DNA of 64,000 nt from Bhargavaea cecembensis DSE10 (GCF_000348905.1 NZ_AOFT01000002.1:300255-364254); one strand, 5' to 3'. Counted from the first letter of the stretch, positions 17,237 to 28,150 are shown. Notes: generated by a model not told the origin, from the sequence alone. Program-made: numbers and translations.

Positions 17237-18769
17237 TCACTCCATTCCACTCCCATCATACCAGAATCTGTCGGCCGTTTGTACTCTGTCATCTCCGCCG
17301 GCCGCTCCATCTTCTGCCTCCCGTTCACCGAGAAAGCGCAGAGCTGTCCTGAAATCCGAAAATGGCCTCGATGCAGAACGGGAAATCTGGATCTCCTCAT
17401 GGCCCTTGCCGGCAATCAGCACGACATCCCCCGGTTCCGCCTCATAGATGGCCCCGCGGATTGCACGCTCCCTGTCTGTCTCGGCACGGACGATGGCTGC
17501 CGTATTCTCAAGCCCTTCCATGACGTCAGTGATAATCCGGGCAGGCTCCTCGCTTCGCGGGTTGTCGGAAGTCACCCAGACCGAATCCGAATACTCTCCC
17601 GCCACCCTCCCCATCTGAGGACGTTTTTCTCTGTCCCGGTCCCCGCCGCAGCCAAAAACCGATATCAGTCTGCCCTTGCACACAGTGGACAGGGCCCCCA
17701 GGACCGCCTCAAGGGCATCGGGCGTGTGGGCATAGTCGACAAATACCCTGATACCCGCACCTTCTGCTTCCTGCATCCTGCCCTCGGGCAAAGAGAGGCA
17801 GGATGCATATCTGCAAAGTTCGGCCAGGCCGAACCCCGCGGCCACAAGAGATGCAAATGCCGCAGCCGCATTCAGCCGGTTATGGCGCCCCTCAACCGGA
17901 GCATGAATACATACCTGATCTTCACCGTACACAACCATCCAATTCCCGTTGCCGTCATCATCGATTCTGAGGTGAGAGCCTCCTCCGGGCCGCTCGCCGA
18001 AAGTCATCACGGGCAACTTGTCTCCGGCAATCCTCAGGACCGCCGGATCTTCCGCATTCAAAACGATCTGTCCGGCAAGCCCGGACAACCTTCCCTTGGC
18101 ATGAAGGTATGCTTCTTCCCCGCCATGTTCGGCATGATGATCCGTTCCGATATTAAGGAAGATCCCGTAATCGATGCTGCAATGGTCGAGGCGCCTGCCC
18201 GACAATCCGAGGGAAGAAGCCTCCATGGCGATATGTGTGACCCCTTCGTCCGCACAGTATCTGAGAACCCGGTGCAGGTGGGCAGGCGGCAGCGTCGTCA
18301 TCGGCGGAATCTGAAGCGGAGCTTTTCTTCCATCGATCCACACCCCGAGTGTCCCGATGACGGCCGCCCGTATGCCGCCCGCCTTCAGCAATTGTCCGAT
18401 AAACCGGGTGGTGGTCGTTTTTCCGTTTGTTCCGGTAACCGCAAACACCGTCAGCTCCCTGGATGGATGGCCGTAAAATGCCGAGCAGGCGTAGGCGAGA
18501 AAATCGGCAGCATCCGGCACCGAGATGGCCGATACGCCCTGCGGAAGCGCCGGAGGGCGGGAAATGTCGGTGACAACTGCAATCGCCCCTCTCCGGAGAG
18601 CTTCCTGGATGTGATCCAGCCCGCTGGCCGAACGCCCTTTTCTAGCCACGAACACCGACCCGGGAATGACCTCGGCCGAATGATCCGTCACGCCGCTGAC
18701 AAGTGCCCGGAAGTCCCCGCCCTTTGCCGTGCACGGCCAGTTTTTCAGCAGCTCGCATAATTCGATCAT
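17237..18769 (-). CDS. MurE-like UDP-MurNAc-tripeptide synthetase with diaminopimelate signature
   Basis: A complete 510-residue Mur ligase that adds the third amino acid to UDP-MurNAc-L-Ala-D-Glu. The ATP loop VTGTNGKTTTT is at 111-121, EASSLGLSGRRLD at 183-195, a carbamylation-candidate lysine at about 225 (LHAKGRL), and DYAHTPDALEAVL at 345-357. DNPR at 402-405 is the signature of enzymes using meso-diaminopimelate; lysine-adding enzymes lack that arginine. The ATG at 18769 has AAGGGG. The usual murE lies in the division cluster beyond rsmH, outside this window, so this is probably a second copy. B. subtilis has no Mur ligase here. It is divergent from an aspartokinase, which makes a diaminopimelate precursor. 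Confidence 0.9.
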   Translation of the reverse strand: MIELCELLKNWPCTAKGGDFRALVSGVTDHSAEVIPGSVFVARKGRSASGLDHIQEALRRGAIAVVTDISRPPALPQGVSAISVPDAADFLAYACSAFYGHPSRELTVFAVTGTNGKTTTTRFIGQLLKAGGIRAAVIGTLGVWIDGRKAPLQIPPMTTLPPAHLHRVLRYCADEGVTHIAMEASSLGLSGRRLDHCSIDYGIFLNIGTDHHAEHGGEEAYLHAKGRLSGLAGQIVLNAEDPAVLRIAGDKLPVMTFGERPGGGSHLRIDDDGNGNWMVVYGEDQVCIHAPVEGRHNRLNAAAAFASLVAAGFGLAELCRYASCLSLPEGRMQEAEGAGIRVFVDYAHTPDALEAVLGALSTVCKGRLISVFGCGGDRDREKRPQMGRVAGEYSDSVWVTSDNPRSEEPARIITDVMEGLENTAAIVRAETDRERAIRGAIYEAEPGDVVLIAGKGHEEIQISRSASRPFSDFRTALRFLGEREAEDGAAGGDDRVQTADRFWYDGSGME

Positions 18770-18883
18770 GCCTGACCCCTTCCCGAACATTTTTGTTCCG
18801 AGCGAATACATTATGTTGGAGTACCCTCCATCGTATGTAGGACGGTGGTTGAATGACACGAAGAAAGATGGTGGCGTAGTTCG

Positions 18884-19612
18884 ATGATCATCCAGAAATT
18901 CGGAGGGGTCGCCATGAGGGACAGCAGCTCCAGAAAAGCATGCATCCGTCATATCAGAAGGGCGATCGAGGAACACGGGAAGGTTGTCATAGTCGTATCC
19001 GCCATGGGGAGGGCAGGAGATTCCTACTCAACGGACAGCCTGCTGTCCATCAGTGATGCGCTCGGAATCTCTCCCCATGCCCAGGATGTCGCGGCCGGTT
19101 GCGGGGAACTCCTTTCCTCGGCGATCATGTCTGCCGAACTTGAAAAGGAAGGGATCGAAAACGAACTGATCTATGGCAGCCGTTCGGGCATCCTGACCGA
19201 AGGGCCATTCGGCAGCGCAGATCTGAAAATGGAGCTTGAGCCGTTTTTCCGCATCTGGGGTGACCGCAATGTCGCCGTCGTACCCGGTTTTCAGGGGACA
19301 GGGCGTGACGGCCGGATCCGGACCACGGGCCGGGGCGGGAGCGACCTCACAGCAGTGGTATTGGGTGATATGCTCGATGCCGAAATCGTCGAGTTCTTCA
19401 AGGACGTTCCCGGTGTAATGGAAGCGGACCCTTCCGTGAAGCCGGATGCGAAATTGTTTGAAACACTGACCTACAAGGAACTTCTTCCGCTTTTGGAGAC
19501 AGAACGGCCCGTTATTCAAAAAAAAGCGGCACTGTATGCCGCGATGGCATCCGTGCCGCTTCATATCCGCAGTTTTTCCGAAGAATGTCCCGGAACCTTC
19601 GTTACCGGATGA
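18884..19612 (+). CDS. Short aspartokinase without ACT regulatory domains
   Basis: A 242-residue amino-acid-kinase-fold protein. It opens MIIQKFGG (the KFGG phosphate loop) and carries TTGRGGSDLTAVVLGDMLDAE near residues 145-165 and FFKDVPGVMEADPSV. These match aspartokinase catalytic domains, which phosphorylate aspartate at the start of the diaminopimelate, lysine, threonine and methionine routes. Full-length enzymes have about 400 or more residues and end in two ACT domains; this one stops after the kinase domain and so should lack ordinary feedback control. The ribosome site is weak. It shares a 114-base divergent promoter region with the MurE-like gene. Confidence 0.85.
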   Translation: MIIQKFGGVAMRDSSSRKACIRHIRRAIEEHGKVVIVVSAMGRAGDSYSTDSLLSISDALGISPHAQDVAAGCGELLSSAIMSAELEKEGIENELIYGSRSGILTEGPFGSADLKMELEPFFRIWGDRNVAVVPGFQGTGRDGRIRTTGRGGSDLTAVVLGDMLDAEIVEFFKDVPGVMEADPSVKPDAKLFETLTYKELLPLLETERPVIQKKAALYAAMASVPLHIRSFSEECPGTFVTG

Positions 19613-19621
19613 CCGGCCGCC

Positions 19622-20683
19622 TCACTCGGAAGAGCCGGCCGGTTCCTTCCGGTTGAGGAACAGATGCGAATACACTTTATTGGATACGCCGGCTGCCTGC
19701 CGGTTGTATTTTCGGTTAAAGATCAGCTCACGGTGTTCCGGAGAATTCACCCAGCCGTGAACGGTTGCGGCGGAATCCACATAGTCCGCCGCGATGTTCT
19801 CCCCCGCCTCGCCGTAGTCGATGCCTGCCAATTTCAGCTGGTCTGACAGCGGTCCGATCCCTTCCTCTGTCCGGCTGCCCCTGGCAGCATCGGATGCGCG
19901 CTCGCGTGCAATCACTGCCGCACTCCCATCGGCCTGCAGCGGAAGCAGTTCATGCCGCTGCCGGAAAACATTTGTCAGCTCCATAACTTGTTGCTCGGCC
20001 GCCCGGTCAGCAGCTATCTGCACTGCCGATGATAGCGGTTCCGTTGCGATCAAATGACCTTCGTATGTCATTTCGTATGGCTGATGCAGGACAAGCACCC
20101 GGGGAGAAAGGTATCGTACCGCCATGACCTCTCCCTCTTCCCGGTCGGCGTAAACTTGGGCATATACACCGTCAAAGGCCACAAGAAGCCGCTCTTCCAG
20201 ATCGTCGCCGTTCAGGGAGAAAAGGTACCGATTGGTCCCGATTTCAACGCTGACCTCCGGCTCGATGATCGTATACCGATAAATTTCCTCCATCGGTTCG
20301 CCGATGCTGAACGGGCTTACGTCAAGATCCTGTCCGGCAGCATATACCTGATTGACCGTCCCGTTCTGTACACCGGCCATCATATAGGTATCTGCCGAGC
20401 GGCTAAACACCCACCACTCGTAACCGTACATGGAGGGCTCGATCCGGTCCGGCCGTCCAAATTCCCGGGTAAGCTTTTCAGTTGTCTCACCGACAAAAAC
20501 CGAAAGGCCGTTTTCCGGCCGGCTGACGGAATCCTGTCCCGGCGAAGGGGCTCCTTCCCCCGGCATGGCCGTATTCGGAACCGGTGAAATCAGCGGATCA
20601 TTCTCTTTTGTGCCCTGTGTCGTGAAAAGGATCACCGCCGTGATGGCAGCAAGGACCGCAATAAGCCTGAGTGCAAATTTCAA
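19622..20683 (-). CDS. ylbC: YlbC-like CAP-domain extracytoplasmic protein
   Basis: A 353-residue protein with an N-terminal hydrophobic export/anchor segment (residues 5-22) and a proline-rich linker. A CAP-associated N-domain (about 60-200, LTREFGRPDRIEPSMYGYEWWVF) is followed by a C-terminal CAP/SCP domain (about 230-350). Conserved CAP features are DAARGSRTE.., GENIAADY and VHGWVNSPEHRELIF. The exported CAP proteins of Bacillales have no firmly established activity. It is convergent with the aspartokinase (nine-base gap). Confidence 0.88.
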   Translation of the reverse strand: MKFALRLIAVLAAITAVILFTTQGTKENDPLISPVPNTAMPGEGAPSPGQDSVSRPENGLSVFVGETTEKLTREFGRPDRIEPSMYGYEWWVFSRSADTYMMAGVQNGTVNQVYAAGQDLDVSPFSIGEPMEEIYRYTIIEPEVSVEIGTNRYLFSLNGDDLEERLLVAFDGVYAQVYADREEGEVMAVRYLSPRVLVLHQPYEMTYEGHLIATEPLSSAVQIAADRAAEQQVMELTNVFRQRHELLPLQADGSAAVIARERASDAARGSRTEEGIGPLSDQLKLAGIDYGEAGENIAADYVDSAATVHGWVNSPEHRELIFNRKYNRQAAGVSNKVYSHLFLNRKEPAGSSE

Positions 20684-20834
20684 TCAAAAAACTCCTCGGT
20701 CTCTGTTTATTGGGACCATTATAACAGTGCGGCGACTTTGGACACAATCTTGTCATTGCAACTGTTTTCCCGTTGTTCTATCATAGATGGGGTATGATAT
20801 GCAGACAGACCGCACCAAAGGAGGCGTACTGAAT

Positions 20835-21200
20835 ATGTACTTTGAAAACACCGGCATCGAAGGCGTTGCCGCCGATCTACAGCTGCTTGATGATATCATG
20901 AACAAGCATGGCCTCATCCGCGCTGAGCAATGGGATTATGAACGGGTAAGCTATGATAAAAAGATCGTCATCAAGGAAGGCACTTATTATCTCCGCGTTT
21001 TCGGCTACACGAAAGACGGTGATGTCGGAGCCAGGGATGCGGTGATTCATCTTAAGAAACCGGTGATCGGCAAGCACTATTATCCGCATGGTGTCGAATA
21101 CGGCGAAGATGAACATTTCCCGGACTACCTTCTTGATAGCTGCACACAGACCCTTCTTGCACTGAAAGAAGATCTGAAGCCGTACGAACTGCAGGCCTGA
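20835..21200 (+). CDS. YugN-like family protein
   Basis: A 121-residue soluble protein beginning MYFENTGIEG, with VSYDKKIVIKEGTYYLRVFGY, HLKKPVIGKHYYPHGVEY and the C-terminal CTQTLLALKEDL. It resembles the YugN family of Bacillales; no function is known. AAAGGAGG lies ten bases before the ATG at 20835. A reading from 20787 has no ribosome site. It is followed by its own terminator, so it is probably monocistronic. Confidence 0.8.
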   Translation: MYFENTGIEGVAADLQLLDDIMNKHGLIRAEQWDYERVSYDKKIVIKEGTYYLRVFGYTKDGDVGARDAVIHLKKPVIGKHYYPHGVEYGEDEHFPDYLLDSCTQTLLALKEDLKPYELQA

Positions 21201-21207
21201 TGGCCGC

Positions 21208-21235
21208 GCCCCGCTCGATTGAGCGGGGCTTTTTG
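21208..21235 (+). terminator. Terminator after the YugN-like gene
   Basis: GCCCCGCTC/GAGCGGGGC (21208-21229) followed by TTTTTG. Confidence 0.95.
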
Positions 21236-21330
21236 ATTGCTTGCCGGAAAAACTTGAAACTTCGCTTCTATTCAAACTTCTTTTTGTTGGCTATAATAAA
21301 TGTATCAACCATCTGGGAGAGACCTCATTC

Positions 21331-22389
21331 ATGGGAAAATGGCTGAACCGCCGCACCTTTACAATTATCTTCCTCACAATCATCACCATCCTGATCGCAT
21401 TCTTTATCCTGCCGATCTCTCTGCCGCTCATCTTTGCCCTCATCACGGCAATTCTGCTGGAACCGCTTGTCAGGATGACGATGATCCGGTTTAAGTGGAA
21501 GAGAAAATTGACCGTGATCTCGGTTTATATCTTCTTCCTGCTTTTGCTGGCCCTGTTAATCTACTTTACGGTGACCCAGCTTGTCGGCCGGCTGATCAAT
21601 TTCACAAAGTCCGCTCCGGATACATTCAACGCCATTGCCGGTGCTTGGATCGATATGCAGGACAAATTGTTCAACTATACGGAAGGCATGCCGCTTGAGG
21701 TCGTGGAATCCATCCAGAACGGCATGAACCAGGTGATCGAAACGGCCAGGGATTTCCTGCTCGCCTTCGTCAACTATGACGTGATCACCGGGCTTCTGAC
21801 GGGAATTCCGAACTTCCTGGTGAGCCTGCTGTTCTACGCCATCGCACTGTTCCTGTTTATGCTGGACCTTCCCGGCCTGAAGAAAAAAGTCTTCAGCCAC
21901 CTGACCGACGGCACCGCGAAAAAAGTAATCCTGATGACGGACCGTCTCAACCGGACGGTATTCGGCTTCATCAAGGCCCAGTTCCTCGTCAGCCTGATCA
22001 TTCTGGCCGCCTCGTTTGTCGGACTGCTTCTGATCAAGCCCGAATATGCCATTCTGATGTCCATCATCATCTGGATCATCGACCTGATCCCCATCCTCGG
22101 GTCCATCATCATCCTTGCCCCCTGGTCAATTTATCAGTTTGCGATCGGTGATGTTGCCGAAGGAACAAAACTTGCGATCCTCGCAGCCATCCTTCTCGTG
22201 ATCCGCCGCACTGTTGAGCCGAAAGTGATGGGAGAGCAGATCGGCCTGTCCCCTCTTGCCACACTGATTTCGATGTTCATCGGTCTGAAGCTTTTCGGTT
22301 TCCTTGGCCTGTTTATCGGCCCGCTGATCGTCATCCTCTTTACGACGGCACGGGAAGCAGGCATCATCAAACTGGAATTCAAAATTTGA
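21331..22389 (+). CDS. AI-2E family (YtvI/PerM-like) membrane transporter
   Basis: A 352-residue membrane protein with about eight hydrophobic segments and the typical long soluble part between the second and third pairs. Family marks include IDLIPILGSIIILAPW near residue 250 and EPKVMGEQIGLSPLATLISMFIGLKLFGFLGLF-type sequence near 290-320. AI-2E family members have been linked to autoinducer export, Na+/H+ exchange and sporulation; the substrate cannot be told from sequence. GGGAGAG lies nine bases before the ATG at 21331. Confidence 0.88.
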   Translation: MGKWLNRRTFTIIFLTIITILIAFFILPISLPLIFALITAILLEPLVRMTMIRFKWKRKLTVISVYIFFLLLLALLIYFTVTQLVGRLINFTKSAPDTFNAIAGAWIDMQDKLFNYTEGMPLEVVESIQNGMNQVIETARDFLLAFVNYDVITGLLTGIPNFLVSLLFYAIALFLFMLDLPGLKKKVFSHLTDGTAKKVILMTDRLNRTVFGFIKAQFLVSLIILAASFVGLLLIKPEYAILMSIIIWIIDLIPILGSIIILAPWSIYQFAIGDVAEGTKLAILAAILLVIRRTVEPKVMGEQIGLSPLATLISMFIGLKLFGFLGLFIGPLIVILFTTAREAGIIKLEFKI

Positions 22390-22395
22390 AATTCT

Positions 22396-22436
22396 GGCTG
22401 TGGGCAATGCGGGATTACTCCCTGCCTACAGTCTTT
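22396..22436 (+). terminator. Terminator after the AI-2E family gene
   Basis: CTGTGGGCA (22398-22406) pairs with TGCCTACAG (22423-22431), one mismatch, with an inner GGG/CCC stem, followed by TCTTTTAT. Confidence 0.8.
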
Positions 22437-22454
22437 TATATGATTACAATACCA

Positions 22455-22527
22455 AATGCAAAAAACAGCAGACCATGCCGGTGCGCATGATCTGCTGATG
22501 GAGGCCGCCATGGGCGGTCTTTTTTTT
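22455..22527. terminator. Terminator region downstream of ctaM
   Basis: On the minus strand AGCAGA..TCTGCT (22467-22496) is followed by GTTTTTTG and should end the ctaM transcript. On the plus strand GCCGCC/GGCGGT (about 22504-22519) followed by eight T would stop read-through from the other side. Confidence 0.85.
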
Positions 22528-22987
22528 AATGGCCGAAGATGGCCTTGAGCATCGAAGTCGTCTCTCCGCCTTCATAGAAGACATACAGGAGCAGGTAGAC
22601 GGCTACACCGGTGATGGCGGTGAAAAACCAGATGATGCTTGTAACAGGGCCGATCTTGCGGTGCCGCGGAAGGACTTCCTTAAGCCCGGTATAGATCGAC
22701 ACCAGTCCGAACACGGCACCTGTTGTCGCCAGAATGATGTGGAAGACAAGGAAGACCGTGTAGTAGATCTTCAGATCGTCCGGACCGCCGAACGACGTAT
22801 TCCCTACAAACACCGTTCTGGAGACATAGATGATGAAGAACAGAAGTGCCGAAACGCCGGCGGCCAGCATCGTCTTTTTATGGGCTTCCACTTTCCGCTT
22901 TCTGATGAGCGACCACCCGATGGCGACTAAAATCGCACTCAGGACGATGAAGAATGTGCTGATGGTCGGTAAGATCGGCAGTGACAT
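22526..22987 (-). CDS. ctaM: Cytochrome oxidase maturation protein CtaM-like (DUF420)
   Basis: A 153-residue membrane protein with four to five hydrophobic segments, beginning MSLPILPTISTFFIVLSA. KVEAHKKTMLAA and VFLVFHIILATTG supply the conserved histidines of DUF420. In Staphylococcus aureus CtaM is required for activity of aa3-type oxidases and sits with the cta genes; in B. subtilis the homologue is YozB. Here it follows ctaG by 29 bases, which supports an oxidase-assembly role. Confidence 0.85.
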   Translation of the reverse strand: MSLPILPTISTFFIVLSAILVAIGWSLIRKRKVEAHKKTMLAAGVSALLFFIIYVSRTVFVGNTSFGGPDDLKIYYTVFLVFHIILATTGAVFGLVSIYTGLKEVLPRHRKIGPVTSIIWFFTAITGVAVYLLLYVFYEGGETTSMLKAIFGH

Positions 22988-23016
22988 CTGAATGTTATCC
23001 CCCTATTGTGTGCGGC

Positions 23017-23946
23017 TCAGTTGTACATCGAGAGCCGCTTGCGTTCAAGCAATTGTTTTTGTGTAAGTTCATCCGCATTGTCCCGCTCATGACGGAACCA
23101 GCTCAGGAAGATCTTGCCGAGTACTACTCCGTAAATAATCTCTTGGAGAATCTTCATCATGACCCCGCCCATCTGCTGATCGTATAGGATCGGCATGGAC
23201 GTGAACACTTCCGGTCCTGACAGGCCGGTGCCGGACAGTGCGCTTAGAGTCGAGGCCGGAACACAGAGCGCCATCGACATGAGCCACGCTTCCCCGCTTT
23301 GGTAGGTCTCGTACACAGGCGTGTCGACAAAGATGATCAGCGCACACGCAGGAGTGATCAGAATCGCGCTGGAGATGATATAGGCGATCTTGTGCAGGCC
23401 CTGCTTAAGCCTAGGCGCAAAGTCATTTTCATTGAGCAGGGGCCACCAGAGACACAGCGCGGAGATAAAGAGCGTAATCGTGAAGACCGCATGAAGCGGA
23501 ATGCTGAGCTTGATCGTATCCAGGATCGCAGGAAGGTGATAGACCGAGAACATGGCGCTGAAAACGATGACGCTGACAAGCGGTCTGGTCAGAACACGGA
23601 GAATCGTACCGAGAACAGGGACGGCAAAGACGTTTCTCCAGATCCACACCGGAATCCCCTTGATGAGGAACGGTGCCGCGACCAGCAGAAGGATCGCCAT
23701 CTGGACCATGTGCATGCTGAACAGGATATGTCCCAGAAGATCGACGGGAGATCCTTTGGTGATGTAAACAAGCAGCATCCCTGCCGAAAAGTAGATCAGT
23801 TCGCTGCGCGTGAGCGGCTCGCTTTCTTCAAAACGGTCTCGCCATTTTACGGTGATGGCCAGGTAAAGCAGGAACAGGACGACGAGCGTCAGGAAAAAGT
23901 AGGGGCTCCAAAGCGCCCTGAAACCGAATATGCTAATTGGCACCAT
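23017..23946 (-). CDS. ctaG: Cytochrome c oxidase assembly factor CtaG (caa3 type)
   Basis: A 309-residue membrane protein with about seven to eight hydrophobic segments, close to the 297 residues of B. subtilis CtaG, which is needed for copper loading of caa3 oxidase. HILFSMHMVQMAILLLVAAPFLIKG-type sequence near residue 82 and FSVYHLP near 140 carry the conserved membrane histidines. I choose the ATG at 23946 (MVPIS), eight bases after AAAGGAG. An ATG at 23952 is too close to the site. A terminator separates it from ctaF. Confidence 0.93.
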   Translation of the reverse strand: MVPISIFGFRALWSPYFFLTLVVLFLLYLAITVKWRDRFEESEPLTRSELIYFSAGMLLVYITKGSPVDLLGHILFSMHMVQMAILLLVAAPFLIKGIPVWIWRNVFAVPVLGTILRVLTRPLVSVIVFSAMFSVYHLPAILDTIKLSIPLHAVFTITLFISALCLWWPLLNENDFAPRLKQGLHKIAYIISSAILITPACALIIFVDTPVYETYQSGEAWLMSMALCVPASTLSALSGTGLSGPEVFTSMPILYDQQMGGVMMKILQEIIYGVVLGKIFLSWFRHERDNADELTQKQLLERKRLSMYN

Positions 23947-24081
23947 TGCCATCGCTCCTTTTAAAGGTCTCCTCCCATTATAAGCCCGGGAGATAGGTGA
24001 ATCAATGAACGAACTATGACACCTGCCTGACGGAACTGAAACAGATGAATTGCCTGATTCAAGCATGCGCCATCAGAAAAC

Positions 24082-24119
24082 GAAAAAAACATCCCTGAAG
24101 CAAGATGCTTCAGGGATGT
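24082..24119 (-). terminator. Terminator after ctaF
   Basis: ACATCCCTGAAGC/GCTTCAGGGATGT is a perfect long hairpin, followed on the minus strand by GTTTTTTTCG. It ends the ctaCDEF transcript before ctaG. Confidence 0.95.
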
Positions 24120-24126
24120 TGCTGCA

Positions 24127-24459
24127 TTACCACCAGATGATGGTGACGAATGTCAGGACGGTCAGGAACGCGATCAGTATTCCGCCGTACATAAAGAATG
24201 CAACCAGGCCATGGCCTTTTTCACTCATGTGCATGAAGTAATACAGCTGGAGTCCGACCTGCACAGCTGCAAGAAGGAGCACCACCGGGATGACAAAGTA
24301 GGCGGAAAAGCCTGCCTGGACAGCCGCGAAGGAGATCAGCGTCATGAAGATCATGAGCGCGAACATCATCAGCTGGCTGCGCATCAGCCGGTCAGAACGG
24401 CGCTTCTTGTATGCGTACTCGGCCGGTGTCTTTTCGATGATCTCGATATCGTGTGCCAT
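24127..24459 (-). CDS. ctaF: Cytochrome c oxidase subunit IVB
   Basis: A 110-residue membrane protein with three hydrophobic segments, typical of the small subunit IV of caa3 oxidases. It begins MAHDIEIIEKTPAEYAYKKRRS; the membrane histidine in LYYFMHMSEKGHG near residue 75 is conserved. It follows ctaE by one base and closes the structural oxidase operon. Confidence 0.93.
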   Translation of the reverse strand: MAHDIEIIEKTPAEYAYKKRRSDRLMRSQLMMFALMIFMTLISFAAVQAGFSAYFVIPVVLLLAAVQVGLQLYYFMHMSEKGHGLVAFFMYGGILIAFLTVLTFVTIIWW

Positions 24460-24460
24460 A

Positions 24461-25086
24461 TTAACCGACCACTCCCATCAAGTAGACTACCGTGAAGATG
24501 AATACCCAGACGACGTCGATGAAGTGCCAGTACAGCGAGAATGTATAGTACTTCGTGGCATTGTACAGGTTCAGTCCGCGTTTCGCGTTCCGCAGGATCA
24601 GAAGCGTCAGCCAGACGAGGCCGATTGCAACGTGTAGTCCGTGCGTGCCGACAAGCGTGTAGAATGCCGAGCTGAATGCACTATTGCCGAAAGTGAACCC
24701 GAGGTGGATGTAGTGATTGAACTCGTAAACTTCAAGAGCAAGGAAGCCGAGGCCGAGGAAGCCGGTGATGGCCAGCCAGACCTGCATCCCTTTGAAGTTA
24801 TAGTTCTTCATGTGATACATCGCGTATACGCTCGTCAGTGACGATGTCAAAAGAAGCATCGTCATGACAAAGACTAGCGGCAGTTCAAACAGTGTCTCGG
24901 TGCGGAACTCGTTCCCGTCAGGAACCGAGTTTTTAAGCGCGAGATACGTTGCAAAGAGCGTGGCAAACAGGACTGTCTCTCCACCGAGGAAGAGCCAGAA
25001 GCCGACGAACTTGTTCTTGGCTTCCATCGTGGCCGTTTCCGGATGATCCGGCCAGGACTGAGGTGTGAATTTAGTATTCAGATCCA

Positions 25087-25087
<1 letters not shown>
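24461..25087 (-). CDS. ctaE: Cytochrome c oxidase subunit III
   Basis: A 208-residue subunit III with five predicted membrane segments. ENKFVGFWLFLGGETVLFAT near residue 24 and GTHGLHVAIGLVWL near 148 are characteristic, as is HFIDVVWVFIFTVVYL at the C-terminus. Its start overlaps the ctaD stop region, so translation is coupled. It is part of the caa3 complex in the cytoplasmic membrane. Confidence 0.96.
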
Positions 25088-26961
<1,874 letters not shown>

Positions 26962-26988
26962 TGTTAGTTACCCTCCTTTACCGGTACC

Positions 26989-28056
26989 TTATTCTTCTAC
27001 TTTCAGATCAAGCAGATAATCTGCAATGGCATCAAGGTCTTCATCCGACAGTTGGTCGAAGGCAGGCATCAGGTTGCCCGGCTTGTACTTCTGGGGATCC
27101 TTGATCCAGTCGATCGTGTTTTGCTTGTCGTGCTCGAGGAAACCTGCAACGCGGTTGCGGTCACCGTAGGTAGCAAGGTTCGGAGCCGAAGCACCGCTCG
27201 TGCCGACAGCGGAAACCGCATGGCACATGATACAGCTTTGTCCAAATGCAGCCTCACCCGCATCTGCGGACTCAGCGCTTGCTGTTGCACCTTCGGTTTC
27301 TTTCATCGCTGCAACCCAGTTGTCGAACTCATCAGGGCTCAGGGTCTTCACCTTGAAGTCCATGAGCGCGTGGGAAGGACCGCAGAGTTCGGCACATTTC
27401 CCGTAGAAGACGCCGTCTTCGAGATCTTTGGATTCCTTGTCGAATGTCAGATAGAACTTGTTGACGTTCTCGACGTTCGTGTCAAGCTTACCGCCGACCG
27501 CAGGGATCCAGAAGGAGTGCTTGACGTCAGAGGAAATCAGGTTGAAGTACACTTTCTCGCCTGTTGGAACGACGAGTTCCTGGGAAGTGACGATTCCGTG
27601 CTCAGGATATTCGAATTCCCACCAGTACAGCTTTGCCGTCACGTTGACGACAAGGTTTTCCGGGTTTCCTTCTTCGTCTGTTGCTTCCATCGCCGACACA
27701 TCACCCAGTTTATAGGTGTAGTAGACTGTCGGAACTGCCATGATGATGACGAGAAGAATCGGGATCGCCGTCCAGATGAATTCGAGCTTGTGGCTTCCTT
27801 CCACGTCTTTTGGCATATGGTCGTCACCCAGCTTCTTGCGGCGGAACTTTGCAAGCGCGATGAAGTAGATGGTGAAGACGACTGCCATGACGAGGATCAT
27901 GATGCCGGTCGTCAGGAGCAGGAGATTAAACTGGTCCTGTCCGACTTCCCCTGCCGGTAGAAGCGTCGAGAGGTATTCTTCGCCGCAACCCGACAGGATG
28001 ATGGTGAGGGCTGCCAGCAGCGTTACAAGGCGCCATTTTTTGAGTCCTTTCATCAT
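26989..28056 (-). CDS. ctaC: Cytochrome c oxidase subunit II with fused cytochrome c domain
   Basis: A 355-residue lipoprotein: lipobox LSGC near residues 21-24, two membrane segments, then a CuA cupredoxin domain (about 120-235) with CAELCGPSHALM supplying the copper ligands. A C-terminal cytochrome c domain (about 255-350) has the heme motif CIMCH and a distal methionine in GNLMPAF. This makes the enzyme a caa3-type oxidase. It is the first gene of ctaCDEF, 94 bases after ctaB. Confidence 0.97.
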   Translation of the reverse strand: MMKGLKKWRLVTLLAALTIILSGCGEEYLSTLLPAGEVGQDQFNLLLLTTGIMILVMAVVFTIYFIALAKFRRKKLGDDHMPKDVEGSHKLEFIWTAIPILLVIIMAVPTVYYTYKLGDVSAMEATDEEGNPENLVVNVTAKLYWWEFEYPEHGIVTSQELVVPTGEKVYFNLISSDVKHSFWIPAVGGKLDTNVENVNKFYLTFDKESKDLEDGVFYGKCAELCGPSHALMDFKVKTLSPDEFDNWVAAMKETEGATASAESADAGEAAFGQSCIMCHAVSAVGTSGASAPNLATYGDRNRVAGFLEHDKQNTIDWIKDPQKYKPGNLMPAFDQLSDEDLDAIADYLLDLKVEE

Positions 28057-28150
28057 CGATTAACCAAACCTCTCTTTCATAGATGTTTTCAAATATGAGG
28101 ACGGAGTGCCCAATTTATGATGAATTCTTATCAAAGAAAGAATTCCGCAA

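Noticed and set aside
19610..19643. ACCGGCCG/CCGGCCGG inverted repeat at the aspartokinase-ylbC junction as a terminator
   Set aside because: A stem can form, but there is no T-run on either strand and it overlaps both gene ends, so I did not list it as a terminator.
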